Assembly: GCA_021432605.1 (NCBI GenBank)
Contig: MU271147.1
Coordinates: forward strand, 868,001 to 932,000
Origin: Coniochaeta sp. PMI_546
Lineage: Eukaryota; Ascomycota; Sordariomycetes; Coniochaetales; Coniochaetaceae
Direction: 5' to 3'
Length of the DNA stretch: 64,000 nucleotides
Of this stretch, positions 10,877 to 22,506 are shown piece after piece. Position numbers and translations under genes: made by a program. The notes beneath the pieces were generated by a model. That model had not been told where the DNA came from, searched no databases, and saw nothing but the letters and a program-made list of their open reading frames with translations. Positions within the stretch are counted from its first letter, which is position 1. Each line of letters opens with the position of its first letter.

Positions 10877-12116
10877 CTACTTGCCGCCCTTCTTCTTTCC
10901 CTTCTGCTTCTCCTTCGCAGGTGGCGGCGTTGCATTGCTCTCCACTTCAACGAGATCACTCTCGTCGTCCCAAACCGGACCACTATCCGAGTTTTCATCG
11001 GTGCTGGTAGGTGCTGCATCATTGGCCACTGCCTGTTGGGCCAGCACTTCGTTCACGATTCTCTTGCCCTCGTCAACTTCGCCGTTCATTGCACCACAGG
11101 CCATACACTTCCATGCCCCGATCTCGTCCAGACTCTTCGTTCCTGGCGGGGCTTGGCCGTTCACAAGCCGACACCGCTGACAGATCAGCACAAAGCGATT
11201 TTTAGCCGCTGTCTCGTCTTCGCCGAGGAGTAGCTCCATGACCCGGTCATACCAGTGCGCCTGACCGGCGCCGGCCTGTACTGGTGCATAGTGGGTTGTG
11301 GGTGGCTCGCTACCTGGGCCAAATGCGTTGGGAGCAAATTCTGCTGACGGTTCAAGGTTCTGAACAAGCGACGGGTGCTGCTGCTGCTGGTAGTGTGAGG
11401 GCGACGTGCCCAGTGGACCATGCGGACCCCCTGGTTGGGGCGTACCTGGCGCTGATGTCCGAGGACGAGGTCCATCTCGAGGAATATTGGCGGTGGGCGG
11501 CGGCGGAATGTTTGTCCTGCGTCCTCCCTTCACGCCTTGATTTTTCGTATGTCCTCCGGTGGCATCACCTTCCTCTGCATCTTTCCTACCCTTCTTGGTC
11601 TTAGTCTCTGACCCGCCATATTTCTCCAAGAGCTCTAGGGTTGTGTCGTATTTCGTAGCATCCTTCAGTTTTTGTATCGTCTTCTCGCGTTCCGTCTGCT
11701 GATCCTTGAGTCTTGCGCTCAGGGTCTCTATGCGGAAGTTGAAGAATGCAGTCACGGCGGTACGGATGAGATAGATGACGACCGGACCACCAGAGACCCC
11801 GGTCCACTCAATCGGCCCTAGATTCTTGAAGCCGACTACCAAAAAGAGTACGATGGCATATACCAAGTAAGCGAAGCTGAGGTATAGGGTCCAGAGCACT
11901 TTCATCCGCCGCGACGTCGACCGTGCGCTGTCGAGTTGCGTTTGCGTTGCTTTGATCTTCTTGGAAAGCGTCGATAGAGTCTTCTCGAAGGAGGCTGGAG
12001 AGGAGTCCTGGCCCTGTGGAAAGAGAAGTGTCAGTCAGAGTCTAGACAGCATAAAGTGCGTAGCATCTCCGTGGCAGCGAGGCAAGACCTACTCTCCATG
12101 GCCAGAAAGACACCAT
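10877..12116 (-). CDS. LNP1: Lunapark, ER three-way-junction stabilising protein
   Basis: Two exons, 12116..12093 (8 codons, MVSFWPWR) and 12013..10877, flank a 79-nt intron (GTAGGT..CCACAG) and give 386 aa. Residues 9-44 form a charged helix. Two membrane spans follow (residues 47-70 and about 79-95), then a coiled coil (LSARLKDQQTEREKTIQKL). A proline-rich linker leads to the C4 zinc ribbon (CQRCRLVNGQ, then WKCMACGAMNG) that defines Lnp1/lunapark, and a lysine-rich tail (KEKQKGKKKGGK) ends the chain. Both termini face the cytosol in the family, which stabilises three-way junctions of the ER network against Sey1/atlastin fusion. It is transcribed divergently from the golgin gene with about 830 bp between the starts. 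The tiny first exon is easily missed. Confidence 0.9.
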
Positions 12117-12948
12117 CACGACTTGAACAGCTCGATGACTTTTGTTGCGAGGGTGGTTAAGATCTCGAGGTGTTGAAGTTTGGGTATTTGCTTCACATCG
12201 GTATGTCCGTCTGGCCGAAAATTAGCAATGGGATAGCCAGAGGACTGGCTGAATGCCTGCCAGAAGACTAGGCAGTTGTGAATCAAGTTCGAGGAAAGGA
12301 TGCTGTCGCAAGGTTATTTCGCTGCTAGGTTGAGGACACTGCAAAGAAGGTACACGTCGTCTAGGGCATTTTCCACAATCCACAGTGACCTCATATTAGA
12401 GTGGAGTCCAAGCTCAAGCTCCCTTGCTCAAATGCAGCTGGCGGCCTTATGTAAGCCGACGGAGAATGCCGCGCCATCCCTGCGCCCCTGTCTGAACCCT
12501 TGGCATTGCCAGACGAATGAACGTTGGAGCTGTGTCCGTCGTCAAACTGTCTTTGCGACGACTCCAAACCTTCTTTTATTCAGATCGGTATATCATCACT
12601 TTGACTTAAGTTTTGGATACCTGGAAGCAAGCACCCACCAAGACAGAGCTAGCGAGTATTCAATGAAAGCCTCGTTGACATACTTTGTGTCAAGCAGACA
12701 GCTTCCATCTCTGCTGCAATCGAGGATCAACCTGTGCAGTGTCTCAGAATCACAACAGCACAGTCACTGAATGGATCACGCTTTCCTCCCTTAGGACAGC
12801 TTTTGGACTTGTGTTGGCCCTTTGCTGAGGCCAGGTTCGTCGTACAACCGCAATGTTCCAGGTAGTCTTCCGTCCCCCCCAAATGAAATTAGCTTCGAAC
12901 TGTAGCCGCGCAACTGTAGAAACAGTAGAGAGAGACAAGACGCTAACA
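12117..12948. promoter_or_regulatory. Divergent intergenic region between lunapark and golgin
   Basis: 832 bp separate the two start codons, which point away from each other, so both promoters must lie here. No individual element could be assigned. A 156-codon ORF at 12300..12770 has no domain and is treated as chance. Confidence 0.4.
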
Positions 12949-15900
12949 ATGACATCGCCGCTGCAGCGAATTAGGGGCGCTATTGATCGAACCATAGCTG
13001 AAGAGCAAGCCCGTCAGAAGGCACACAGCACACAGAACAATGGAGCCACCCCCGATGCCGTAAGAAGGTCAGGTTCGTCCGGCGACTCTGCACGGCGCCC
13101 ACGAACCAAGAAGCCAAGTCAAGACACATCGAAACAGGCCGCTGCCGAGACCACTTCCACGCCTGACCCGGCCGTTTTTCAAGCTGCTTTCGAAGCCGCA
13201 TTTGTCCTCGACGACTCCGAAGATGGCGATCCTTCAGGAGTGCCGGTCAAGGACAGTGTTGGACCATCGGATGCGACCAATACCACATCGCCACCGGAGA
13301 AGGAGCAAAGTGCAGCAGAAAAGACACCCACAGACACGAACGGAGTGGACAATGGCGGCCAGGCTACCTCAGACACGAAGCAGACAAATGGCAATGGCAG
13401 TGATACGCCTCCTGCCAAGCAAACGACTGAGCAAGCGGATGACCTAAAAAGTGCCACTGTCGTCGAGCTTCCTCTTGAAGTTCGAAGGAAACTAAGGAGG
13501 CTCGACAAGCTTGATAAGAATTACGAAGGTGTGTCAGGGCATATAGGAACCCCAATAGAAATATTGAAGCCGCAACATGGCGGTTTACTGACGACTTTTT
13601 GTCATCCAGTTCTGATGCGATCGTACCGTGTTGCACACAGCCGCGCATTATCCGTGGAACCCTTCGAGCGTACTCTCCGCGAAAACACCCCCCTAACATC
13701 CATCAGCGATCCACAAGCCTTTGTCGAATACCTCCAACAGCTCAATCTGAAGAGTGACATGGTCATGGACGAGCTGAAACGCGTCTCGGCTGAGAAGGAC
13801 AAGTACAAGAAGAGTTCTGAAGATGCAGACAAAGAACTTGCTGCCTTAAAGGAGGAGATCGCCGCTCTGAAGGCAGAGAAGGAGCAGACGTCCGTCACAG
13901 ATAAGGCGACCTCGGATTCGAAGCTTCCGGGCTCCATCGAAGAGAAGATACCGTCAACCGGAAAAGATATCGAAAACAAGGACAGGTCAGGCGAGGACTT
14001 CTTCTCGTACGAGAACGAGGTCCCTCAACTTCAAGCTGAGCTAGTCGCCAAATCTGACGAGATAGAGCAACTCAAGTCGGAGAAGACAAAGCTGGAAGAT
14101 GAGTTGTCCCTCGCCAAAGAGCACAGCGCGGGACTTGTGGAGAACCTCGAGAATGTGAGCCGGGAGCTGAGCGAATTGCGTGAAAGCGCTGCGCTCAAAG
14201 AGGCTTTAGAGACGCAGCTCGAGGCAAGGAATGCCGAGATCTCATCTCTCAACGACAGGTTGGAAGAGATACGAACGCAGGTGACTGAACTCGAGAAACA
14301 ACGCGAGACTGCCCTCAGTGAGCAGAAAGGACAAAATGCCAAGCTGGATGCTTTGCAGTCTGAGAACAAACAGCTGGAGACCGAATTGAAAGATATCAAG
14401 GAGTCGAAGTCAGCGCTAGAAAAGAGGATAGGAGATCTTACTGCTGAGATTAATTCTCTCAAGATGGCCAAGGCGGAGAGAGAAGCCAAGGTCAAGGACT
14501 TGGAGCAGAAACTTGAGACAATGCCTAAGGAACCGGCACCCGCTACATCAAACGCAACTCTCGAACCGTCAGCTGCTCCAACTGGCAGTGGCAAGAAGAA
14601 GAACAATAAGAAGAAGAAGAAGGGCGGCGCAGGTGCAGCTGGAGCAGCCGCTACGGCTGCAACGCCCACCGAATCCAATTTCGGAGATGCCGACCGTCCA
14701 CCACTATCACCAGCCGAAAGCACAGCTTCGCAGCAACTGCAAGCTGAGATTGATCGCCTCAAGGGTGAAGTGGCCAAGAAGGATGAGGAAATTCAGCGTT
14801 TGGAGAAAAAGCGCAAGACGGAGGAGGAACTACGGGAGGAGATCGAGAATCTTCGGGAGAACCTGGTGGAGGTCGGCCAAGAACATGTCGAAGCAAAGGA
14901 CAAGCTCAAAGCACTCCTGGCCGAAAAAGAGCAGTTGCGCGAGCGTATCTCCAGTCTAGAGAAGGAGATCGACGCATCCAAATCGGCCGCCAAAGATAGT
15001 GTCAAGGTCCAGGGTGAATATGAATCACTGAAGAAGGAGTTTGACGAACTCAAGACCAAGTCATCAGCCCTTCAGTCTGACCTCGCTGCCGCACAGCAGC
15101 TCGCGCAGAGCCGGTACAAGGATCTGTCCGATCTTCGGGAGGTCCTCCAGAAGGCTCAACCAGAGCTCAAGAGCCTGCGACAAGAGGCCGCAACGCTGAA
15201 GACAACCAAGGAAGAGCTGGCAGCGAAGAACACGGAGCTACGGAACCTGGAAAAGCGCGAGAAAGACCTGAAGGCGGAGCTCACGCGTGCTCAGCGGCTC
15301 GCCGGTGATCGTGAAACGGAGATCAAGAACCTCCGGGAGAAGCTCGCCACCGAGACCAATGCACGGGTTCGGCTCGAGGACGAGAAGCGTACAGCCGGCC
15401 GTGATCTACGCCGCGCCGAGGCGGAGAAGATTGAATTATCAGCCAAAGAAGAGAAGACGGCCCGCGAGCTGCAGCGGGTCCAGGATGAACTGACAAACCT
15501 GCGACCCCGCGTCAAGGAGTTGGAAGACGAGGCGACACGATTGAAGAAGGAGGCGGACGTTCTCCGGGAAGAAGCGGAGCTCAAGACGACGCAGTACGTC
15601 AACGCACAAAACCTGCTCGGCAGCATGCGCGACCAGACGGCCGAGCTGAGCGTGCAGCTCAAGGAGGCCAAAGGTCAATGCGAGAGCCTTGACGAGGAGC
15701 TTGCTGAGACGAGCAAGATGCTTTCTGAGCGGACGCGTGAGGCCGAGACCATGAGGCGACTGCTTGCTGACGTCGATGAGCGAGCTGAAGGCAAGGTGCG
15801 CGAGATGAGGGCACGGCTGGACGCTGCCATCGAGGAGAGAGATCGCCTCGAGGATCAGAGCAGCGCGGACGCTCGTCGGCGTGCACGCGAGGTGGAAGAG

Positions 15901-16522
15901 TTGAGGAACAAGGTCCGGGAGCTGGAGCGCGAGGTTAGAACTCTGACCAGCGATAAGGAAGAATACGAGCAAAAGGAGCGTGAGTGGAAGCGCCGCAGAG
16001 AGGAACTCGAAGCGGTAGAGGAGCGCGCCGCGGCTGAAGTGGCGGAGATGAGGGCCACGGTCACCAATCTGGAGTCGACGCTCAACGACTCCGAGGAGCA
16101 GGTCCGCAAGGCGGAGAAGCAGCGGGCCGATCTGAAGAAGATGCTAGACGAGCTGCGTGTCAGGTACGACAAGCTTTCCAAGGACTACAAGGCCACGCAA
16201 GCGAAGCTCAGTGCCAGTAGTGTGTCCTCTCCGTCAGGCAGGAGCTCGGTGGAGTCGAGTCGGTCCGGAACACCGACGAACGGCGCCGCGGCGGGTTCGC
16301 CAGACACGGTCTATCTGAAGACGATTCTGCTCCAGTTTCTGGAGCAGAAGGATAACAAGCTGAGGGCGCAGCTGGTGCCTGTCCTGGGGAAGCTCTTGAG
16401 ATTTGACAGGTGAGGCCGTCCTCGATCTGAGTGATGTGACTTGTTCTCGTACTGACGGAGTTATCAACAGAGAGGATGAGAAAAAGTGGTTTGCTGCGCT
16501 ACAGCATATACAGATCCGATGA
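12949..16522 (+). CDS. IMH1: GRIP-domain golgin (Imh1-like Golgi tether)
   Basis: Three exons, 12949..13528, 13610..16409 and 16471..16522, give 1143 aa. The start MTSPLQRIRGAIDRTI was preferred to an in-frame ATG at 12853 because it begins the amphipathic motif usual for the family. The body is almost entirely heptad-repeat coiled coil, broken by an acidic/Thr-rich N-terminal segment and a lysine cluster (KKKNNKKKKKGG). The C-terminus is a GRIP domain (TVYLKTILLQFLEQKDNKL, AQLVPVLGKLLRFDR). It is completed only after splicing the last 60-nt intron, which adds EDEKKWFAALQHIQIR. GRIP binds Arl1-GTP on trans-Golgi membranes; Imh1-type golgins tether endosome-derived vesicles. The first intron (13529..13609) is 81 nt and free of stops. 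Reading through it would insert 27 residues into the conserved KNYEVLMRSYRVAHSRA segment. Confidence 0.9.
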
Positions 16523-17159
16523 TCTCGAGCACGTTCATGAGTCCGTATCAATCACTCGTCACCACTGATTAAGGCAGCCTTTCTCCTTGGGGAGGTGTCC
16601 ACTCGAGTCGGCCATTGTCAAGACTTTCGAGCCTCTTTTGTATCATTAGGAAATACGTTTGGGCTCAGACGAACAGACCGCAGTCCATGGGACTTGCACT
16701 GCACAACGTGCACTGTGTTCATGTGACGCTGCTGGGAGACATTGAATCAATGCTTTGTCTGAGTATGATACACCAGGTTCATATTGTATGGAATGGCTCC
16801 CGTCAGCATTGGCTATCAACATCGTTGTCGTCTCTCGACCCTTGGTTGATTCAGGCTGTACAGACTAGTGACCCCCGACCACCACCTTCAAGTTCTTTTT
16901 TGTCCTCTGTCCCTGCCTGGGAGTCGCTGTGCTGCCCGCAACTTCGTCAGGCTGATCTGCCTTGGCCCGACGCTGTTTCACCCTAGATGAACCCTTTCAT
17001 CGCTCACCACGCTTATTGCTTCTTACCCCTCAGCCTACTTCCCTACTCCTACTTCCCTACTGCCCGTCTCTATCCTCACTGTTGTTTGTCCATGCATCAT
17101 CTGGGGTACGTCCTGCTGCGACAACTCCCTGTGGCTGTGTCAAGAACGCTTATGACTCA
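16523..17159. other. 0.6 kb gap between convergent genes
   Basis: 3' flanks of the golgin (+) and the P450 (-). C/T-rich toward 16990-17100. No gene seen. Confidence 0.5.
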
Positions 17160-19087
17160 TCATTCACGTCTTACCACCTTCACTTTCAGTCCCCCACGCG
17201 GCCTGAGCAGCACACTCGGATTGATGAGCTCTATCTCCCCCTCGGTAATCTTTTCGAACCTAAATTTGCTCACAAGCTCAATGATGATTGCCTTGAATTC
17301 GATCATGGTAAACACCCGTCCAATACATATCCTCGGACCCTGCGAAAAAGCGGCGAAGGCATACATGTCAGCTGCCTCGCCAGAGAGGTTATCCCACCGG
17401 TCCGGGTCAAATGTATCAGCGTTGGGGCCCCAAATTGAGGGATTGTGTTGGACTGCCGCCGGCATCATGAGGATTGTCGTGCCTTTCGGAATTAGGACAC
17501 CTCGGATAACCACGTCTTCCAGTGCTTCTCGCGGGGCCGATATCGCTGACATATCCTAGTTAGCCATGGTTCAAAGGAGGTCTCTGGGATTGTGTCGTAC
17601 CAGGACAGTGCACACGCAGCAGCTCTCGCATGAAATTGTTGAGATATCGAAGGCCCTCGATCTCAGCGTAGTCAGGTCGGGGACTGCGTTTCAGGAGTTC
17701 TCTTATCTCAGCAAGCAATCGTCTTTCGACATCTGGATAGATACATAGGACATGGCTAGCCCAAACGAGCGAGCTCGCCGTGGTTTCGTGTCCTGCTTGG
17801 ATATCAGCTGTCATGGGTAATCTTCCAGGCTCAGTCGGGTTCCTTTACTCACCGCCCGCCACGAAGTTAAGGATCTGATTGAGCATATCGTCCTCGCTCC
17901 AAGTGTCACCATCCTCAGCGTAGTACTTCTCCTCGACCATGAATGTCAGCAAATCTTTGCTTTTCTCATCCGACACTTCCACGTCGGGCTTGGACCGCTT
18001 CTTTGCCGTCCGAACGTCCACAATTCTCTGCTTAATGATCTCACCGAGCATCGAGTGAACGATTCCGTTAGCCCGTATGAAATCCCTATTTGGCTTGACC
18101 GGCAACCAGCGGATCGGCACGAAGGCGTTGATGGCGGTGAGTACCAGTCCCGCAGGAGGCGGATCAAATACCTCATGGTAGCATTCATGAAAGATGGAAT
18201 GTTCGGATGACAGGTTCTGAAGGTCAACGCCGAGTCCAAAGACGCCGATTATGTCAAGAGTTAAGCGCGAATAGACTTCAACCACTGTTTGTGATCATCA
18301 GCCGCCATGACCGACACCGCCCAATGCATGGGAGACCACCTACACTCAACAATGCCATCATCCTTGGCTATCGCGCGGTCAAAGAGGCTCGATAGCTCTT
18401 CTGCTTTGCTGCGGAAAACAGGCAGAAAGCTCTTGAGGTTTCCGAGTGAGAACATACCTGCCGGCCAGACGAGCAAGATCAGCAACAGGTCTCTGGATTT
18501 GCGAAAGAGATGGTCTTACCACGGAAAGCCTTTCGCTGGCTTTTATGGTCATCACCTTCGGAAAAGACGAGTCCTAAGCCAACGATATCGGCGATCAGTC
18601 TCTTGAAAAACGGTGGCTTAACAAACGAGTAGCATTTCGCTTGCAATATCTCTTTGTGCGCCGCCAAGCTGGTGACAAGCAACGCCTCGGAGTTGCCAAA
18701 GGTCATATAACGGATGAAGTCCGCATCGGGCCATTTCTTGACCCAAGAAACATACGGCTCATTGGGACTGTTGGCCTTAAACTGGTTGATGGCCTGGCCT
18801 AGAAGGAAATGGTGGTCCTGAGGCACGTTTCAGTCTGTTGACCAAGGAGCCCACATAGGACATGGGATTGAACGTACCTTAGGACCCGGGATACTTGTCA
18901 GTGGGGAGAAATAGTGCGGGTACATGAAGAGTTGGTATAGCTTGTACACCACATATAGACTGACAAAAGACGTCACAAAAACATGAGTCGCACTGCTGGT
19001 CACTGCCATCCCGAGCGCATATTTTGCTACGACGGCTAGTGTTGCCACCACGAGCGCCGATGTTAACGCCATCATACTTGACACCAA
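17160..19087 (-). CDS. Cytochrome P450 monooxygenase, membrane-anchored
   Basis: Six exons (19087..18878, 18817..18520, 18457..18344, 18284..17853, 17792..17601, 17545..17160) add up to 543 aa in one continuous frame. All introns are 55-62 nt with GT..AG ends. The N-terminus has two hydrophobic stretches (ER anchor) before PHYFSPLTSIPGPK, the proline-rich hinge. The I-helix reads NFVAGGHETTASS (oxygen-binding A/G-G-x-E-T-T), the K-helix FMRELLR (ExxR), then PAISAPREALED, and the heme loop FSQGPRICIG with the ligand Cys489. The family uses NADPH-P450 reductase to hydroxylate or otherwise oxidise a substrate that cannot be read from sequence. No biosynthetic backbone gene is adjacent. The two I-helix acceptors (AAG or CAG, 3 nt apart) both keep frame; CAG gives the better motif. 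Confidence 0.9.
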
Positions 19088-19684
19088 TTTTCTCCCGCCT
19101 TGATTGTGTTATGTCTATCGTCGAGACGCTTCTTGTTGGTGAAAAGAAGAAAAAATTTTGACCTCAGATACTCTTGATCCTGGATGCCGCGTATTTTGGG
19201 CGCACAGTGGGTTTTCTCTTTGCAATTTGAGCCTGTCATCTTGATGTTACAATGCTCGTAAACGCATTTCCTCATTGGGGTAGAGAGCCGGTATCGCGTC
19301 TCGCTGGTGTTAGTGGTTCCAATGTCATTACTCAGCGAATTTGTTCAAATACAACGCCAGTCTTATATCGACGACACGCGGCTATGCATGGTCCGACGGC
19401 GTGAGACGGGCGGATCTTGGCAGATGCAAGTCAATGCTCGCTTCGTATCCGACCTGAGCTCTGCGGTCAGCACATGCTGCAGTACGCGCTATACTCGAGG
19501 ATACCAGGCCAAATAGCACGTTAATTGATGTGGCAAGATCTCTGTTATATCTAAACCCACTAAATACTGCCCAATTCCGCAGTATTGCCCTACTTAGACT
19601 TGTCCCAGATCGCATACCTGAGTCACATAAGGCGGCAATATCGACTGATTCTGGGGAATCACACCGACCAATCTCAAGGGGAAG
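19088..19684. other. 0.6 kb gap between two minus-strand genes
   Basis: Promoter region of the P450 and 3' flank of the RNase T1-like gene. AT-richer than the genes. No ORF of note. Confidence 0.45.
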
Positions 19685-20277
19685 TCATCGGGACTTCAGA
19701 TATATCTCCTCTGCTCGAGTGAACTCACTCTTCTTCTTATACGGGTGATACACCACTCCCTGTACAACCTTGTTCCTATCCGTTATCGTCCGAGTATAAC
19801 CTTTTATCTTCTCGTTTTTTGTTCCGTCCGGGTTGAGTATCTTGCCCTTCGAGTTCTGCTTGTTGTATGGGAAGCTGTGGGATGGAAACTCATACAGCGT
19901 CGTTGCCTCCCCTACAAGGAACAAAGGTCGTCCTTGGTCATCTTGATCCCGATTTCTGTATTGCTTCGGGTACCTGACAGCGTTTTTGGCCTTTGCCTTT
20001 GTTCTGTCTATGGCTGGGGCCTTGTCAAGGTGTCTTTGGATGCTGGAGTGGCGTCTGTAGTGTGGCCCACCGGGGAGATCGTCTGCAACCGGGTTGCGAT
20101 GTATGAGATAAGACTAGCAGGTGGACAATTTAGTATCTGTCAAGACAAGATGCTAATTCCAAGGCGAGGAATACCTACTTGTGGCACATTTAACTTTGCA
20201 GGTACCGTTGTTGACACTGTGACAGGTTTAGGCGGCGGAAGGCTTTGGTCCTTGCCTGGAGTTGAGCCAAAGCACAT
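19685..20277 (-). CDS. Small RNase T1/N1-superfamily protein without signal peptide
   Basis: Two exons, 20277..20179 and 20113..19685, flank a 65-nt intron (GTAGGT donor, ATACTAA branch, CTAG end) and give 175 aa. Residues 1-33 (MCFGSTPGKDQSLPPPKPV...) are Pro-rich and disordered with no hydrophobic leader. From residue 79 the chain follows the microbial guanyl-specific ribonuclease fold in order. YPKQYRN (Tyr81, with Lys83 where RNase T1 has its His40), LYEFP (Glu108, general base), GYTRTI (Arg141) and GVVYHPY (His156, general acid). The Glu-Arg-His triad is kept. Known fungal members are secreted; this one lacks a leader, so it may act inside the cell or in a neighbour cell by another route. 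The substrate is inferred. A plus-strand ORF over the same stretch is a shadow. Assignment is by motif pattern only. Confidence 0.65.
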
Positions 20278-21160
20278 GGCTAGTGTCTGCTACTAGGAAA
20301 ACCTCCTCGTGCTAGTCTGATATGTGATTTACAACACTTTAAAGAGCTCATAGGGTGTGTTTTCTGTGCGTGCCCGAAGATAGCGTCGAGGACTGCGGGC
20401 CAACGGTCGTCTTCTTATACAGCCCTCAGCATCTCGAAGCGGCCAACGAAAGACTGCAGCATGGCACTGGAATATTTTGGCAATTAGTAACAACCATAGT
20501 TACCCTGCAAAACATTGAATACCAACTCTGCTGAGGCTGCTGTGCGGTCACTCGATAAGGGGTTCATGCCGCCGAGTGTGAAACAAGGAGGACACTGACG
20601 ACTTGTGCCTGCACATCCCATGCTAAACAGGTTGTACTGTCTGTGATATGTTCTATTCCGGACTAATCTCTTTGGTTGTCATAAACGCGTACAAACTTCC
20701 GGCAATAAGTCTCGGAGAAGGATCTTAGGCCAAGGTACCAAATGGTAAGAGTGGTAGACTTCTTCAATGCCAACGTCAACCTGAAACTTGACCATTGAAA
20801 CGCGCATTGCCGAGCGCCTGTCAACACGGACTCTTTCGTTCGATTAATTTAAGCGCTGTATAGTTGGAGGCCGGTCGGTGTGGCACGACCAGCCTCAGCC
20901 ACTGCACCTGTAACCAACATTACCCTCCATGATGAAATACCCCGCGCTCCTCACCCTACCAGTGGCCTGTAATTATCACGGCGATTCGATTTGCAGATTA
21001 CCAAGCCCTTTTCATTCGCTCATGTAGCAATTGTCCAACATAATCACCAATTTACAAAGGCATATCAATGTGTAGTGTTCACAACGGTCAGACTCTTAAT
21101 CAATCCCCTTTGACACGCTCTTTGATTCGGTCCTATCCACTGGGCTGCCAACCTCCAACT
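20278..21160. other. 0.9 kb divergent intergenic region
   Basis: Upstream of both the RNase T1-like gene (-) and the first DUF3632 gene (+), so it should contain both promoters. No gene or clear element seen. Confidence 0.45.
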
Positions 21161-22193
21161 ATGACTGCTCTCGATCTATCTCTCAACGATTATTTCTCAT
21201 TGCCCGAGGGCTCTGATCAGACCCCAGTCAAAGAACTAACAGCGGGAAAGGATGGATACACCGATCACAAAGCACTTGCGATCCTTGATGCCTTCCTACA
21301 GCCACATAGCACAATATGCCTAGAGTCGGCAGTAAATTCCATTATCAACCTGCTTCCGGCAAAGGAACCTTGGGAGAACGAGGCCCTGAGTGTAGCCAGC
21401 TTGTGTTATGAGGTTGCCTTACACATCCCATGGGACCACCCGTCTCAGCTAAGACTCGCATGGCTGGTGGAGAAGCTCGGGTGGTCCGAGAAGTTCACAA
21501 AGTTCACGTCGATCAAGGTATGTACACCATCATGGGGGAAAGCTTATGGTTCGACAATACTGATTATCAGCAGAGTGCGAGCGACACCCACCTCAGGCAT
21601 TGGTTTTTCAGCGATCTGGCAAGAGAGTCCTGGGATAACGCCCGTAAGGAAGAACCCTAGTATTTTAACAGCTGCAAAATGGCACGGCTGAAGATATATT
21701 GACGCCCATTCCAGAAAGAGTCGACCCAGAGAACCCCAAGGAGTTACAAGGCTGGGTGAACTTCTGCGCATTCCAAGCGAACCTCGACGCGCTGAATGTG
21801 TGGTCGCAGGAAACTCCATTTATCGCCATGACGCTCAACCCAGTCTTCGAGCAGCCGAGGGGTCCTGCAGATTTGAGCTGGCATCCAAACGCTCCTGATG
21901 TCGAGCGCACCTACCGTGACGCGTACATCATGGCAGCGGCGCAGTGGATCATCTGGGACGGCCAGAACTTATATCGACGTGCTCTATATAGGGGCCCCCC
22001 CGAAGGCTTAAAGCTCTCTGATGACGCTTTCTTCGACGTTGGGAAGACATCAGTGACGAGGGAGAGGTGGGACTTTTGGAAGCAGGGCTTCAAAGTCGTC
22101 CCTGATGAGGATGGTGTGAGTGAAGAGTGTCGGAATGTCGCGCTGAGAGCGTATAAGCTCATGGAGACGCTGGAGAAGTGTATGCCGTCATAA
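21161..22193 (+). CDS. DUF3632 protein, copy A (intact)
   Basis: Three exons, 21161..21517, 21571..21643 and 21715..22193, give 302 aa. ATG 21161 was chosen over the in-frame ATG at 21068 because it aligns with the start of the downstream paralog. Landmarks: LDAFLQPHSTICLESAVNSI, LRHWFFSDLARESWDNA and GWVNFCAFQANLDALNVW, then YIMAAAQWIIWDGQNLYRRA and RERWDFWKQGFK near the end. These are the conserved blocks of the fungal DUF3632 family, an all-helical fold with no established function. The exon 2/3 junction (DNA-QRVDPENPKEL) is confirmed by the matching DNA-ESYDPDKQSDL of copy B. The exon 2 acceptor could be 3 nt further on (CAGCAG). No signal or membrane segment is present. The family is often expanded in plant-associated ascomycetes. 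Confidence 0.8.
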
Positions 22194-22506
22194 AGAAGCA
22201 TCAAGGTGGTGTTGAACCGGTGTTCATGTAGTTAGAAGCTAGACCGATATCATTTGTAATTTCCAGATAATAAGAAATTATGTGCAATGAAGAACGCTGA
22301 CTGTTAGGCCTCTGAGGCGGCCAGCCCCATGCTCGGCCAACAGTTTCATGTTCGAATGTTGGTCTCGTCGCAGGACCCGGAGTCTAGGCCGCAGGAAATC
22401 AGCCTGCGGTGAAGATAAATGGAATCACGACCGTCGAGCAGGAAGAAATTTGGCTCCCTCCAGTCCTACCACTTTTACAAGACCCCTCTGACCTCAAAAA
22501 GTCCTG
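22194..22506. other. Spacer between the two DUF3632 copies
   Basis: 313 bp holding the 3' end of copy A and the promoter of copy B. A GC-rich stretch around 22313-22405 is notable, including gcaggaaatcagcctgcggt near 22390. No gene. Confidence 0.5.

Noticed and set aside
10525-11010. 161-codon plus-strand ORF
   Set aside because: Its right half is antisense to lunapark coding sequence; no domain.
12300-12770. 156-codon plus-strand ORF between lunapark and the golgin
   Set aside because: No domain, lies in the divergent promoter region; could be a small gene but nothing supports it.
17160-20277. Secondary metabolite gene cluster around the P450
   Set aside because: No PKS, NRPS, terpene cyclase, prenyltransferase or transporter nearby; the adjacent gene is RNase-like.
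19745-20296. 183-codon plus-strand ORF
   Set aside because: Antisense to the RNase T1-like gene, whose minus-strand frame has clear family motifs and a good intron.
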